NCBI RefSeq assembly: GCF_008017835.1
Contig: NZ_VRLT01000011.1
Span: 18,122 to 82,121, forward strand
DNA: 64,000 nucleotides
Direction: 5' to 3'
Origin: Mesonia sp. HuA40
GTDB lineage: Bacteria; Bacteroidota; Bacteroidia; Flavobacteriales; Flavobacteriaceae
Numbering within the stretch: position 1 is the stretch's first letter; every line of letters begins with the position of its first letter. The translations under genes were made by a program, and so were the position numbers. The notes beneath the pieces were generated by a model that saw nothing but the letters and a program-made list of their open reading frames with translations, was not told the DNA's origin and searched no databases. Shown piece after piece: positions 1 through 9,021 of this stretch.

Positions 1-2
1 GG

Positions 3-299
3 TATGTAGTGGTAATACTCCTCATTTATAATGCTGTTGCTATTTTATACTATTTTGGAACTAAAGAGGGCAGACAGTCTAGGTATTTCTCGCTTGGCGC
101 GCTTTTCACCACCTTATTAATCTTGTTGAACACCTATTTATTCAGTATTTACATAGAAAATTTTAATAATTACAATGAGCTTTACGGAAGTATTGGTGCT
201 TTACTAATTTTGCTTATATATATATGGCTAAATGCAAACATATTGTTGTTAGGCTTTGAATTAAATGCAACTATTTATAGATTAAAACAAAAAAAGTGA
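3..299 (+). CDS. YihY/BrkB family inner-membrane protein, C-terminal part
   Basis: The reading frame is open to the left edge of the window, so only the last 99 or so residues are present. They hold two hydrophobic segments and a closing stretch (NYNELYGSIGALLILLIYIW, then NANILLLGFELNA) that I recognise as the conserved C-terminus of the YihY/BrkB (UPF0761) multi-pass membrane family. The function of this family is not firmly established; it was once mislabelled as ribonuclease BN. The last residues are a basic tail (RLKQKK), as expected on the cytoplasmic side. The true start lies outside the window. Confidence 0.8.
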   Translation, partial: YVVVILLIYNAVAILYYFGTKEGRQSRYFSLGALFTTLLILLNTYLFSIYIENFNNYNELYGSIGALLILLIYIWLNANILLLGFELNATIYRLKQKK

Positions 300-326
300 T
301 AAATTAGGCTTACAAATCTGAACACT

Positions 327-887
327 ATGAAAACACACATTAATTTATTATTGGCGCTATTTATTGCTTTTACAGGCTATAGCCAAACACAAGTAGGAGG
401 GGTAACTTTGCCCAATACAATGAAAATAGGAGAACATCAAACCGTACTTAACGGTGCTGGAGTAAGAGAAAAGCTATGGATAGACCTTTATGTTGGGGCG
501 CTTTATCTTACAGAAAAGAAAAGTAGTGCCAAAGAAATCTTAGATAGTAACGAACCAATGGCGGTACGTCTTCAAATCGTTTCAAAATTAGTTTCGAGTA
601 GTAAAATGATAGAGGCCGTAGAAGACGGCTTTAAAAAATCAACCAACAATAATGTAGCTCCACTTCGCAAACAAATCGATCAATTTATAGGGTTTTTTGA
701 GGAAGATATTGTTAAAGGGGATATTTTTGATATTACCTACCAACCCGAGCGTGGAGTAGTAGCCTATAAAAATGGAGAGCAAAGAGGAGTAATACAGGGT
801 GAGGCATTTAAACGAGCATTATTTGGTATTTGGTTAGACAAAAAGCCAGCAGATGACGATTTAAAAGAAGGCATGTTGGGTAAATAA
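327..887 (+). CDS. chalcone isomerase-like secreted protein
   Basis: 186 residues. Residues 1-20 form a signal peptide (basic MKTH, hydrophobic core, cleavage near GYSQ). The rest resembles the chalcone-isomerase-like fold found in many Gram-negative periplasmic proteins: GVTLPNTMKIGEHQTVLNGAGVREKLWIDLYVGALYL is the typical opening, and a GEAFKRALFGIWLDKKP stretch comes near the end. Bacterial members are not expected to make flavonoids, and their role is unknown; a lipid-binding function is sometimes proposed for the fold. It lies 27 bp after the YihY gene and could be co-transcribed with it. The ATG at 327 is the only start that gives a proper signal peptide. Confidence 0.75.
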   Translation: MKTHINLLLALFIAFTGYSQTQVGGVTLPNTMKIGEHQTVLNGAGVREKLWIDLYVGALYLTEKKSSAKEILDSNEPMAVRLQIVSKLVSSSKMIEAVEDGFKKSTNNNVAPLRKQIDQFIGFFEEDIVKGDIFDITYQPERGVVAYKNGEQRGVIQGEAFKRALFGIWLDKKPADDDLKEGMLGK

Positions 888-977
888 GTTAGACCGTTTA
901 AATAAATTGAAGCTATTAAAGCTTTTGGCTTGCCTATGAGTCATAATCTTTAATAGCTTTGTGTTTTAATAAGCTTT

Positions 978-3437
978 ATGAATTTTTATATAGATGTAAT
1001 TATCCCCTTGGCTATAAACAATACCTTTACTTATGCGATAAGTCATGAGGAATATGATTTACTGCAACCCGGTATGAGGGTGGCAGTACCTTTTGGTAAA
1101 TCTAAAATCTATACCGGTATCGTTGCAAAAATACATCAGCAGCATCCAGAAATTTATACGCCAAAATTTATAGAAACCATTCTTGATCAGTCGCCGATAG
1201 TAAGCAGACTTCAATTGGAGTTCTGGAAATGGATTAGCTCTTATTATCTGTGTAGTCTAGGCGAAGTAATGCGAGCGGCTTTACCTGGTATTTTTCTACT
1301 TGAAAGTGAAACTGTGATTCAACGCAATAATCAACACGATGCCTTAGATCTTACCCATCATCAGCTTAGTGACGAACAATTTTTAGTGCTTGAGGCATTG
1401 CAAAAACAATCGCATTTAAAAATCAAAGAAGTGGGGCAATTGCTGGGTAAAAAAAATGTATTGCCCATTTTGCAAGAAATGGCTCAGAAAAAGTATATTC
1501 TATTAGAGCAAGAAATCTTTGAGCAATACAAGCCTAAATTGATTAATTATGTGCGTTTAAGCGAATCTTATGAAAATCAACAGGCTATGAATGCAATGTT
1601 AGAAGAATTGGGAAGAGCTCATAAACAAAAAGAGATTGTGATGCAATTTTTTACCTTAAAAGCACAATCGAATAAACCTATTTCTAGAAAAAAACTAAAA
1701 GAAAAAGCGCAAGCTTCAGATGCCTCCTTAAATGCTTTGGTTGATAAAGGTTATTTAGAAGAATACACGCTTCAAATAGATCGGGTGCAAAACCAAAACC
1801 AAGAAATTCAACAAGCAATTAATTTAAGCGCAGAACAGCAGGCGGCTTTGAACCAAATTGAGGCCAACTATAAATCTTCAAAACCTATATTATTTCATGG
1901 GATAACCTCTTCGGGTAAAACCGAAGTGTACATTAAGTTGATAGATAAGCAGATTAAAAAAGGCAAACAGGTACTTTTTTTAGTCCCCGAGATTGCGCTG
2001 ACCACCCAGCTCATCAAACGTTTAGAAGCCTACTTTGGCCAGGAGGTGATGGTTTATCATAGTAAATACTCACAACAAGAACGCTTTGAGACCTACCTGC
2101 ATATTTATAATCAAACCAAAGGAAAAATTATCGTAGGAACGCGTTCGGCTTTATTATTACCTTTTCAGGATTTAGGATTGATTTTGGTTGATGAGAGTCA
2201 CGAGAATTCATTTAAGCAATTAAATCCCGCTCCACGATACCACGCAAGAGATGCTGCAGTAGTACTTAGTCATCTCTGTAAAGCTTCCATTGTTTTGGGT
2301 ACGGCTACTCCGAGTATAGAATCTTATTACAATGCTCAAATAGATAAGTATGCTCTGGTTAGTCTAAAAAAACGCTATGGACCAGTAGTGCCCCCTGAAA
2401 TTCATTTGATCAACCTTAAAGAAAAATATAAGCGTAAGCAGATGAAAGGTCATTTTTCTGATGTGCTTACCGAGGCAATAGAGCAAACTTTATTGGCAGG
2501 TAAACAGGTTATCCTTTTTCAAAACAGAAGAGGATATTCCCCCACACTAGAATGTCATACTTGTGGGCACAGTCCGCATTGTCCCAATTGTGACGTGAGT
2601 CTTACCTTTCATAAACACAATAATAGTTTGCGTTGCCATTATTGTGGTTATCATATTGCCATGCAAAAAGCGTGTATGGCTTGTGGGAGTAGCGAGGTAA
2701 GTACCAAAGGATTTGGAACAGAGCAAATAGAAACCGAGTTAAATACTTTGTTGCCCAAAGCTCGTGTTGCCCGAATGGACTTGGATACCACCCGAGGTAA
2801 AAATGCTTACGATAAAATTATAGATAAATTTGAACAGCATAGTATAGATATTTTAGTAGGTACACAAATGCTAACCAAAGGACTTGATTTTAGGAATGTA
2901 GATTTAGTGGGCGTAATGAATGCCGATAACTTATTAAACTTCCCCGATTTTAGGGCTCATGAGCGTAGTTTTCAAATGTTGGTTCAAGTGGCCGGTCGAG
3001 CCGGAAGAACAGCTAAGCAGGGTAAAGTACTTATTCAAACCTTTAATCCGCATCATCAGATTTTACAACAGGTAACCACCAATAGCTATGAAGATATGTT
3101 CAAAGAGCAGGTGTATGAACGTAAGAATTTTAAATACCCTCCATTCTATAGACTAATAAAAATTACCTGTAAACAGAGGGATTACAATGCCGTAGAAGAG
3201 GCATCCTTATGGCTCTCGGAAGCTTTGCGTCAAGGTTTACGCGATAATGTTCTGGGTCCAGAGTTTCCTGCGGTTGCACGTATACGCAATGAGTACCGCA
3301 AAAATATTATTGTAAAAATACCGATGAATTATTCCGTAAAGAAGACAAAAGACTTTATTTTAAAAGTAAAAAAGTCTTATGAGTCTATAGGAAAATTCAG
3401 AAAAGTTAAGTTAACGATAGATGTAGACCCTGTTTAA
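978..3437 (+). CDS. priA: primosomal protein N' (replication restart helicase PriA)
   Basis: 819 residues, a usual length for PriA. This 3'-to-5' DNA helicase recognises stalled forks and reloads the replisome. The N-terminal third is the DNA-binding region (NFYIDVIIPLAINNTFTYAI opening). A Walker A motif, GITSSGKTE, lies near residue 308, and the DEAH-type box reads DESHE near residue 404. A zinc-binding block of paired cysteines (CHTCGHSPHCPNC and CHYCGYH...CMACGS) covers about residues 525-575. It is followed by helicase motifs V and VI (GTQMLTKGLDF, QVAGRAGR). The stop codon overlaps that of the convergent regulator gene by 4 bp. Confidence 0.96.
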   Translation: MNFYIDVIIPLAINNTFTYAISHEEYDLLQPGMRVAVPFGKSKIYTGIVAKIHQQHPEIYTPKFIETILDQSPIVSRLQLEFWKWISSYYLCSLGEVMRAALPGIFLLESETVIQRNNQHDALDLTHHQLSDEQFLVLEALQKQSHLKIKEVGQLLGKKNVLPILQEMAQKKYILLEQEIFEQYKPKLINYVRLSESYENQQAMNAMLEELGRAHKQKEIVMQFFTLKAQSNKPISRKKLKEKAQASDASLNALVDKGYLEEYTLQIDRVQNQNQEIQQAINLSAEQQAALNQIEANYKSSKPILFHGITSSGKTEVYIKLIDKQIKKGKQVLFLVPEIALTTQLIKRLEAYFGQEVMVYHSKYSQQERFETYLHIYNQTKGKIIVGTRSALLLPFQDLGLILVDESHENSFKQLNPAPRYHARDAAVVLSHLCKASIVLGTATPSIESYYNAQIDKYALVSLKKRYGPVVPPEIHLINLKEKYKRKQMKGHFSDVLTEAIEQTLLAGKQVILFQNRRGYSPTLECHTCGHSPHCPNCDVSLTFHKHNNSLRCHYCGYHIAMQKACMACGSSEVSTKGFGTEQIETELNTLLPKARVARMDLDTTRGKNAYDKIIDKFEQHSIDILVGTQMLTKGLDFRNVDLVGVMNADNLLNFPDFRAHERSFQMLVQVAGRAGRTAKQGKVLIQTFNPHHQILQQVTTNSYEDMFKEQVYERKNFKYPPFYRLIKITCKQRDYNAVEEASLWLSEALRQGLRDNVLGPEFPAVARIRNEYRKNIIVKIPMNYSVKKTKDFILKVKKSYESIGKFRKVKLTIDVDPV

Positions 3438-4150
3438 GAGATTCCGATACTCGCCATAGCAAAATCTAACTCTTTCTTGCGGTTACGGCTAATAGGTATT
3501 TCTATATCTTTAATCCAAAGGTTTTTTGACTCGTATTTCTTTATTTTGCTTAAGTTTACAATATATGATTTATGTACTCTTAAAAATTGATCACTAGGCA
3601 AACGCTCGTTAAACCCTTTTAAGGTAGAAAGAACGGTGTACGTTTGTTCCTTGGTTACAACTTTCACATAATCACCAAAAGCTTGAACAAACTTGATGTC
3701 GTCTAAAAACACTTTAAAATTTTTAAAATTGCTTTTAATCATGATGTAATTATTGTCTGAGATACGCTCTTTTTTAATACGCAATTTAAAGAAATCGAGC
3801 ACCTTGCTTATAGCAAAATCAAAGCGTTTGGCACTAACGGGTTTTTGCAAAAAATCGATGGCTTTGTAATCAAAAGCTTTAAAGGCATACTGAGTTTTAC
3901 CCGTAATAAAAATAATTTGTGGTTGTTTTTCAAGATTGTCGAGTAAATCAAAACCAGAGATAATGGGCATTTCAATATCAAGGAAGATGAGATCGATATC
4001 TTCATTCTTTAAAGTTTCCTTAACTTTAATAGCGTTATTATGTTCGGCAATTAACTCTAAATTTGGATGATCTTTAACCAATTTGGTGATTGAAATTCGT
4101 TGAATGGTAGAATCATCCACAACTATGCAATTTAATTTAATATCATCCAC
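3434..4150 (-). CDS. LytTR-family response regulator
   Basis: 238 residues. An N-terminal receiver domain (about 1-120) has the acidic pair in VVDD near the start, the phosphoacceptor Asp58 in LIFLDIEMP, and the conserved Lys in FLQKPV. The C-terminal half is a LytTR DNA-binding domain (KVVTKEQTYTVLSTLKGF, FLRVHKSYIVN, ISRNRKKELD). Such regulators usually pair with a LytS/YehU-type histidine kinase. None lies beside it here, so its partner is unknown. It is transcribed towards priA and away from the ribosomal protein operon. Confidence 0.9.
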   Translation of the reverse strand: MDDIKLNCIVVDDSTIQRISITKLVKDHPNLELIAEHNNAIKVKETLKNEDIDLIFLDIEMPIISGFDLLDNLEKQPQIIFITGKTQYAFKAFDYKAIDFLQKPVSAKRFDFAISKVLDFFKLRIKKERISDNNYIMIKSNFKNFKVFLDDIKFVQAFGDYVKVVTKEQTYTVLSTLKGFNERLPSDQFLRVHKSYIVNLSKIKKYESKNLWIKDIEIPISRNRKKELDFAMASIGIS

Positions 4151-4235
4151 AGGTTATTGGTGTTGGTTATATGGTCTAAATGTAAGCAACTTTCGATTAA
4201 CTCACAAATTATAGGAATAAAAAAATAAGCCAAAC

Positions 4236-4265
4236 TTGCTTATTCGATAAAAAAACGTATTTTTG
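4236..4265 (+). promoter_or_regulatory. promoter of rpsF-rpsR-rplI
   Basis: TTG at 4236-4238, a 19-base spacer, then TATTTTTG at 4258-4265. This fits the Bacteroidota promoter pattern TTG-N17-23-TAnnTTTG exactly. It places the transcript start near 4272, which excludes a start codon at 4263 and supports the ATG at 4293. Confidence 0.8.
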
Positions 4266-4292
4266 CATCCAAATTTTATTAAATCATACATT

Positions 4293-4631
4293 ATGAATCA
4301 TTATGAAACTGTTTTCATCTTGAATCCCGTTTTATCTGAAGACCAGGTAAAGGAAACAGTAAAGAAATATGAAGATTTTCTTGTTTCTAAAGGGGCGAAG
4401 ATGGTTAACAAGGAGAACTGGGGGCTTAAGAAGCTTGCCTATCCTATCCAACACAAAAAAAGTGGATTTTACAACTTATTTGAATTTCAAGTAGATGGTG
4501 AAGCTATCGAGCCTTTTGAACTTATGTTTAGAAGAGACGAGGCGGTGATGCGATATCTTACGGTGAAATTAGATAAGCACGCCATCGAATGGGCACAAAA
4601 AAGAGTTAAAAGAAACAAAGAAAAAGCGTAA
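4293..4631 (+). CDS. rpsF: 30S ribosomal protein S6
   Basis: 112 residues from the ATG at 4293 ([12 protein letters not shown]). S6 binds 16S rRNA with S18 in the platform of the small subunit. The typical S6 patterns are present: [15 protein letters not shown] at the start, [17 protein letters not shown] in the middle, and [16 protein letters not shown] near the end. A longer frame opening with TTG at 4263 overlaps the promoter and is not credible. First gene of the S6-S18-L9 operon, with rpsR starting 2 bp after its stop. Confidence 0.96.
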   Translation: MNHYETVFILNPVLSEDQVKETVKKYEDFLVSKGAKMVNKENWGLKKLAYPIQHKKSGFYNLFEFQVDGEAIEPFELMFRRDEAVMRYLTVKLDKHAIEWAQKRVKRNKEKA

Positions 4632-4633
4632 GT

Positions 4634-4930
4634 ATGTCATCTATAGAGCAACAAGCTAAAGGAAAAAAAGATGGGGAAATTAGATATTTAACGCCTTTAA
4701 ATATCGAAACCTCGAAAACAAAAAAATATTGTCGTTTTAAAAGATCAGGTATCAAGTATATCGATTACAAAGATCCAGATTTTTTAATGGCTTTTGTAAA
4801 TGAGCAAGGTAAATTGTTACCTAGAAGATTAACAGGAACTTCTCTTAAATATCAAAGAAAAGTAGCTGTAGCGGTAAAAAGAGCTCGTCATTTAGCATTA
4901 ATGCCATACGTTGGTGATTTATTAAAATAA
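4634..4930 (+). CDS. rpsR: 30S ribosomal protein S18
   Basis: 98 residues. The basic core is typical of S18: [52 protein letters not shown] in essence, with the usual Cys and the LTG turn. It forms a heterodimer with S6 on the 16S rRNA platform. The N-terminus carries about 20 extra polar residues ([14 protein letters not shown]). The gene sits between rpsF and rplI as in most bacteria. Confidence 0.96.
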   Translation: MSSIEQQAKGKKDGEIRYLTPLNIETSKTKKYCRFKRSGIKYIDYKDPDFLMAFVNEQGKLLPRRLTGTSLKYQRKVAVAVKRARHLALMPYVGDLLK

Positions 4931-4943
4931 AAGAAACGACATT

Positions 4944-5393
4944 ATGGAACTGATATTAAAGAAAGACGTTGAAAATTTAGGATTTATTGATGATATCGTA
5001 ACCGTTAAGAACGGCTATGGTAGAAACTATCTAATCCCACAAGGATATGCAGAGTTAGCTACACCTTCTGCTAAGAAAATGTTAGCAGAAACTTTAAAGC
5101 AACGTGCATATAAAGAGAAGAAGTTTGTTGAAGAAGCACAAGAACTGCAAGCTAAAGCAAATAAGTTAGAGCTTACTTTGACAGCCAAAGCAGGAGCTGG
5201 AGATAAGATGTTTGGTAGTATTACTGCAGCAGACTTGGCCGAAGCCTTAGTAAAAAACGATGTGAACATCGATAAAAAATACATCACTATTTTGGGTGGT
5301 AACATTAAGCGTTTAGGTCAATACGAAGCTAAACTACGTTTCCATAGAGAAGTGGTAGCCGATTTTACTTTTGAAGTAGTTGGTGAAAATTAA
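4944..5393 (+). CDS. rplI: 50S ribosomal protein L9
   Basis: 149 residues, the usual length. It begins MELILKKDVENLGFIDDIVTVKNGYGRNYLIPQGYA, the L9 N-terminal domain that binds 23S rRNA. A long connecting helix follows (about 45-75), then a C-terminal domain with GDKMFGSITAADLAEAL. Last gene of the operon, followed by a strong terminator. Confidence 0.96.
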   Translation: MELILKKDVENLGFIDDIVTVKNGYGRNYLIPQGYAELATPSAKKMLAETLKQRAYKEKKFVEEAQELQAKANKLELTLTAKAGAGDKMFGSITAADLAEALVKNDVNIDKKYITILGGNIKRLGQYEAKLRFHREVVADFTFEVVGEN

Positions 5394-5412
5394 TCTTACC
5401 TGAAAAACTTAA

Positions 5413-5440
5413 AGCCTATCTATGCGATAGGCTTTTTTTT
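5413..5440 (+). terminator. Rho-independent terminator of the rpsF operon
   Basis: A perfect 8-bp stem, AGCCTATC (5413-5420) with GATAGGCT (5426-5433) and a 5-base loop, followed by a run of T. It ends the rpsF-rpsR-rplI transcript. Confidence 0.9.
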
Positions 5441-5472
5441 TATCTTATTTTTAAAATAAATACTTTTTGTTT

Positions 5473-5943
5473 ATGAAATATCAACGTCTAAGCCAAGAAC
5501 AATTTAAAGAAATGCATCAAGAATTTATTAATTTCTTGGCCAGTCAGTCTATTACAGCCAATGAATGGGAAGAGATTAAAAAAAACAAACCTGAAGTTGC
5601 CGAAGAAGAGCTCGATATCTTTAGTGATTTGATTTGGGAGGGAGTGTTGAGAAAAGTAAAATATCTAGAGCATTATTCACCGCAGCATTTATTTCTTTTC
5701 TCTATGGATGAAGACTTTATAACGCTAATTGGTATTAAGGTTAAGAATGAAACTATTAATATAACCACCCGTGAGGGATATCGTTGGCTACAACAAAATT
5801 TGACCCATGAAGATGTAGAGCTATACACATCGAAAAAGGCTTTAAAAGCCGACCGTAATAAAGATGTATTCGCCTTGATTCAACAAGGGGCGCAGATAAC
5901 TAAAGGAGAGTTATTTACCTATTTTCAAAAAATAGTTGATTAG
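5473..5943 (+). CDS. DUF6495-like conserved flavobacterial protein
   Basis: 156 residues from the ATG at 5473; a TTG two codons upstream is also in frame. It is soluble, with no signal peptide or membrane segment. It opens MKYQRLSQEQFKEMHQEFINFLASQSI and holds an acidic stretch (EVAEEELDIFSDLIWEG) followed by a mixed alpha/beta region. I recognise it as the small family next to rplI in many flavobacteria, which I believe is DUF6495. Its function is unknown. It follows the rplI terminator, so it probably has its own promoter. Confidence 0.6.
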   Translation: MKYQRLSQEQFKEMHQEFINFLASQSITANEWEEIKKNKPEVAEEELDIFSDLIWEGVLRKVKYLEHYSPQHLFLFSMDEDFITLIGIKVKNETINITTREGYRWLQQNLTHEDVELYTSKKALKADRNKDVFALIQQGAQITKGELFTYFQKIVD

Positions 5944-5991
5944 GGTCTAAATACTTCAAAGGAATGAATAGGCTTTAGGTCTAACCATAGT

Positions 5992-7233
5992 TTATTCATA
6001 CCTTAAAGACTCTATTGGGTCCTGTTTGGCGGCTTTTATAGCGGGGTAAGAGCCAGATATTATAGCAATTAAAAGAGAAATAATTGTGGCCCAAATGATG
6101 GCTACCCAGGGGATGCTAAATTGAAAGTCAAAACTTTGAGCTACCGCAAAACCAATGAGCATACCCAGAAAAATACCTATGATGCCTCCCAACTGACCAA
6201 TAATTATTGTTTCGCTAAAAAACTGCAGTGCTATGGTGTTTCTTTTTGCGCCAAGCGCTTTTCTAACTCCTATTTCTCGTGTGCGTTCGGTTACCGATAC
6301 CAACATAATATTCATTAAAGCAATAGAAGAACCCAAAATAGTTATAATCGAAATAATCCAAGCAGCAAAATCCAACACGCTCGTTATTTTAAAAATTTCA
6401 TTAAGCAAACTATCGCTGCGTTCAATACCAAAATTATTTTCTTCTTTAGGATTAAGTTTTCTAATCTTTCTAAAGGTTATAACTGCTTCGTCTTGCGCAC
6501 CCTCTAAAAAATTTTTATCGGCTACTTTTATACTGATGTTGTAATTGGGTTGAATACTAGTGAACATACTTCGCGCCCTTTGAAGAGGAATAAGTACCCG
6601 TAAGTCTTCGTTATTTCCAAAAGTTGACCCCTTACCTTCTAAAACTCCTATTATTTTAAATTTTGCTCCTCTAATACTAATGGTTTTTTGAAGAGGATCA
6701 CTGTTTTTGAATAAGCCTTTTTTAAAATCGGCACCTACAATACACACATTAGAATTGTTTTCTATATCAAAAAAAGAAAAATCACGCCCTTCTTCCAATT
6801 GCAAACCACTATTGCTTAGGAAGTGCTCATTAACGCCAATTACGCGTACCTCAGGATCTGTTTTATCTTGTTTATACTTTACTTCAGCTTGGCTGGTACC
6901 TGTAAAGGATATACTGGTAGTAGCATTTGGGAACTGAAAATTTTCTTTAAAATCTATCGCATTCCTGTAAGATATAATGGGGTTGATTTTGTTTCGTTCT
7001 CCACGCCCGCGAGTTTGTACACTAAAATTATACCGTTGAAGATTAAAAGTGTTGGCACCCATAGAGGTGAAATCGCTGGTTATTGTGTTTTCTAAAGCAT
7101 TAACTGCACTTAAGATACCTACTAGCGCGGTAATTCCTATGGCAATAATAAGAACGGTTAAAATTGTTCTTAAAAGTTGTGTTCTTATGCTATCTAATGC
7201 AATTCTTACATTTTCCCGAAATAAACCAAACAT
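5992..7233 (-). CDS. MacB/FtsX-type ABC transporter permease
   Basis: 413 residues with the layout of the MacB-like permeases. A first membrane helix lies at about 20-45 (TILTVLIIAIGITALVGIL), followed by a large periplasmic MacB-type domain (about 50-280) and three more helices at the end. The FtsX signature IMLVSVTERTREIGVRKALGAKR connects helices 2 and 3, and the C-terminus is SGSYPAIKAAKQDPIESLRYE. Such proteins pair with an ATPase for lipoprotein release, macrolide export or cell-wall signalling. No ATPase gene is adjacent; the LolD-like gene at 26.6 kb is far away. Substrate unknown. Confidence 0.85.
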   Translation of the reverse strand: MFGLFRENVRIALDSIRTQLLRTILTVLIIAIGITALVGILSAVNALENTITSDFTSMGANTFNLQRYNFSVQTRGRGERNKINPIISYRNAIDFKENFQFPNATTSISFTGTSQAEVKYKQDKTDPEVRVIGVNEHFLSNSGLQLEEGRDFSFFDIENNSNVCIVGADFKKGLFKNSDPLQKTISIRGAKFKIIGVLEGKGSTFGNNEDLRVLIPLQRARSMFTSIQPNYNISIKVADKNFLEGAQDEAVITFRKIRKLNPKEENNFGIERSDSLLNEIFKITSVLDFAAWIISIITILGSSIALMNIMLVSVTERTREIGVRKALGAKRNTIALQFFSETIIIGQLGGIIGIFLGMLIGFAVAQSFDFQFSIPWVAIIWATIISLLIAIISGSYPAIKAAKQDPIESLRYE

Positions 7234-7307
7234 AGGTGCGTTTTAATTGTTGTTTATAAGACGAGTGAAAGTACAAAAAGTTACTTATTTTATCTGATTT
7301 GTTTCAG

Positions 7308-7315
7308 TATATTTG
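7308..7315 (+). promoter_or_regulatory. candidate -7 box of hisS
   Basis: TATATTTG matches the Bacteroidota TAnnTTTG box and lies 18 bases before the hisS start. No clear TTG is found at the expected upstream distance. Confidence 0.5.
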
Positions 7316-7332
7316 GACTCTAAAAGAAAACT

Positions 7333-8706
7333 ATGGCTCAGAAACCTTCAATACCAAAAGGAACGCGTGATTTTTCTGCGCAAGAAGTAAACAAAAGAAA
7401 CTACATAATAAATACAATAAAAAACCAATTTACAAAATTTGGATTTCAACCCATTGAAACACCTAGTTTTGAGAATTATGATACCCTAATGGGAAAATAT
7501 GGGGAAGAGGGAGATCGGCTAATTTTTAAAATTTTAAATAGTGGTGATTTTCTTAAAAAAGTAAACCCCAATGATATTAAGTCTGAAAACACTTTGGCAA
7601 TAACGCCTAAAATTGCCGAGAAAGCTTTGCGTTATGATTTAACGGTTCCATTTGCACGCTACGTGGTACAACACCAAAATGAACTAGACTTTCCATTTAA
7701 ACGCTATCAAATTCAACCAGTATGGCGTGCCGATAGACCTCAAAAAGGAAGATTTAGAGAGTTTTATCAATGCGATGCAGATGTGGTAGGAAGCCAGAGT
7801 TTATGGCAAGAAGTAGAGTTTGTTCAACTTTATGACGAAGTTTTTACTCAGCTCAAATTAGAAGGTGTTCAAATAAAAATTAATAATCGTAAAATCTTAT
7901 CGGGTTTTGCCGAAATTATCGGTCAGTCAGATAAGCTGATTGATTTTACCGTTGCACTCGATAAATTAGATAAAATAGGAAAAGAGGCGGTTATAGAAGA
8001 AATGAAGGCCAAAGGTATTACAGCTCAAGCAATTGATACTATACAGCCTATTTTTAACTTAAAAGGTGATTTTAGCGAGCAGATAGCCAGCTTAAAAAAT
8101 ATTTTGCTAGCATCTAAGAGTGGTTTAGAAGGCTTACAAGAACTAGAGTTTATCCAACAAGCCATAGAGAATATGCCTTTAAAAACAGCAAAATTAACAC
8201 TAGATGTTACCTTGGCTCGTGGTTTAAATTATTACACCGGCGCTATTTTTGAAATTGCAGCACCACCGCAAGTAAAAATGGGATCTATTGGTGGAGGAGG
8301 TCGCTATGATGATTTAACCGGTATATTCGGGTTAAAGAATATGAGTGGGGTAGGAATTTCTTTTGGTTTAGACCGAATTTATTTAGTGCTTGAAGAATTA
8401 AAACTATTTCCAAAAAAGACTGATGCTCAAACTCAAGTAATCTTTATAAATTTTGGACATCAAGAAGCCTTATACGCTATGCAAGCGATACGACTGCTAA
8501 GAGATGAGGGGGTAGCCGCTGAATTATACCCAGATGAGGCTAAAATGAAAAAACAAATGAATTATGCCAATAAAAGAGCCATACCATTTGTAGTATTAGC
8601 TGGTAGTAAAGAGATGCAGAAAGAACAATTTACATTAAAGAATATGATGACCGGTGAGCAAAACAATGTAAACCTTCAAGAGCTTAAAAAACTGGTTAAA
8701 GCTTAG
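7333..8706 (+). CDS. hisS: histidine--tRNA ligase
   Basis: 457 residues, a class II synthetase that charges tRNA-His. It opens PSIPKGTRDFSAQEVNKRNY, the usual HisRS start. Motif 2 reads RADRPQKGRFREFYQCD. The histidine-binding signature LARGLNYYTGAIFE and motif 3 (GVGISFGLDRIYLVLEEL) follow. The last 90 residues form the anticodon-binding domain. The gene is monocistronic, with its own terminator directly downstream. Confidence 0.95.
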   Translation: MAQKPSIPKGTRDFSAQEVNKRNYIINTIKNQFTKFGFQPIETPSFENYDTLMGKYGEEGDRLIFKILNSGDFLKKVNPNDIKSENTLAITPKIAEKALRYDLTVPFARYVVQHQNELDFPFKRYQIQPVWRADRPQKGRFREFYQCDADVVGSQSLWQEVEFVQLYDEVFTQLKLEGVQIKINNRKILSGFAEIIGQSDKLIDFTVALDKLDKIGKEAVIEEMKAKGITAQAIDTIQPIFNLKGDFSEQIASLKNILLASKSGLEGLQELEFIQQAIENMPLKTAKLTLDVTLARGLNYYTGAIFEIAAPPQVKMGSIGGGGRYDDLTGIFGLKNMSGVGISFGLDRIYLVLEELKLFPKKTDAQTQVIFINFGHQEALYAMQAIRLLRDEGVAAELYPDEAKMKKQMNYANKRAIPFVVLAGSKEMQKEQFTLKNMMTGEQNNVNLQELKKLVKA

Positions 8707-8725
8707 TTTTTTGTTGAATAAAATT

Positions 8726-8762
8726 AAAAGGAGAAACAGCAACAATAATTTCTCCTTTTTTT
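8726..8762 (+). terminator. terminator of hisS
   Basis: AAAAGGAGAAA (8726-8736) pairs with TTTCTCCTTTT (8749-8759), followed by more T. It lies 20 bases after the hisS stop. Confidence 0.85.
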
Positions 8763-8779
8763 GCTTAAAAATTAAATTA

Positions 8780-8814
8780 AAAAAACCTTAAAGTTATATA
8801 CCTTAAGGTTTTTT
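8780..8814 (-). terminator. terminator of the tRNA-Met gene
   Basis: A perfect 12-bp inverted repeat, AAAAAACCTTAA (8780-8791) and TTAAGGTTTTTT (8803-8814). Read leftwards it lies directly after the 3' end of the tRNA and ends in a T run. It is symmetric, so it could also back up the hisS terminator. Confidence 0.8.
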
Positions 8815-8820
8815 ATTTTG

Positions 8821-8894
8821 TAGCGAGACCGAGATTTGAACTCGGGACCTCCGGGTTATGAATCCGACGCTCTAACCAACTGAGCTACCTCGCC
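8821..8894 (-). tRNA. tRNA-Met (anticodon CAT)
   Basis: The reverse complement starts GGCGAGGTAGCTCAGTTGG and has a D-arm GCTC...GAGC, an anticodon loop TTCATAA, a T-arm around GGTTC-type sequence GAGTTCAAATCTC, and a 3' acceptor strand that pairs with the 5' end. CCA is not encoded. The anticodon CAT could mean elongator Met, initiator or the modified Ile2 tRNA. G-U at the first pair argues against the initiator, which typically has an unpaired first position. Elongator Met is my choice. Confidence 0.9.
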
Positions 8895-8905
8895 GTTTGC
8901 GGGTG

Positions 8906-8935
8906 CAAATATAAAATTATTTTACAATAACCCAA
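8906..8935 (-). promoter_or_regulatory. promoter of the tRNA-Met gene
   Basis: On the minus strand, TTG (8933-8935), exactly 19 bases, then TATATTTG (8906-8913), just upstream of the tRNA. This is a full match to the Bacteroidota consensus. Confidence 0.8.
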
Positions 8936-9021
8936 ATATCTTTTAGAAAATAAAAGCAACTTTTTTTCATGGTTTTTTAATAAAGAATATATATATTGCC
9001 TCACAACTAAGAATAATCGTT

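Noticed and set aside
6121..7246. Several plus-strand frames of 60-100 residues
   Set aside because: All lie opposite the MacB/FtsX-type permease gene and have no family pattern.
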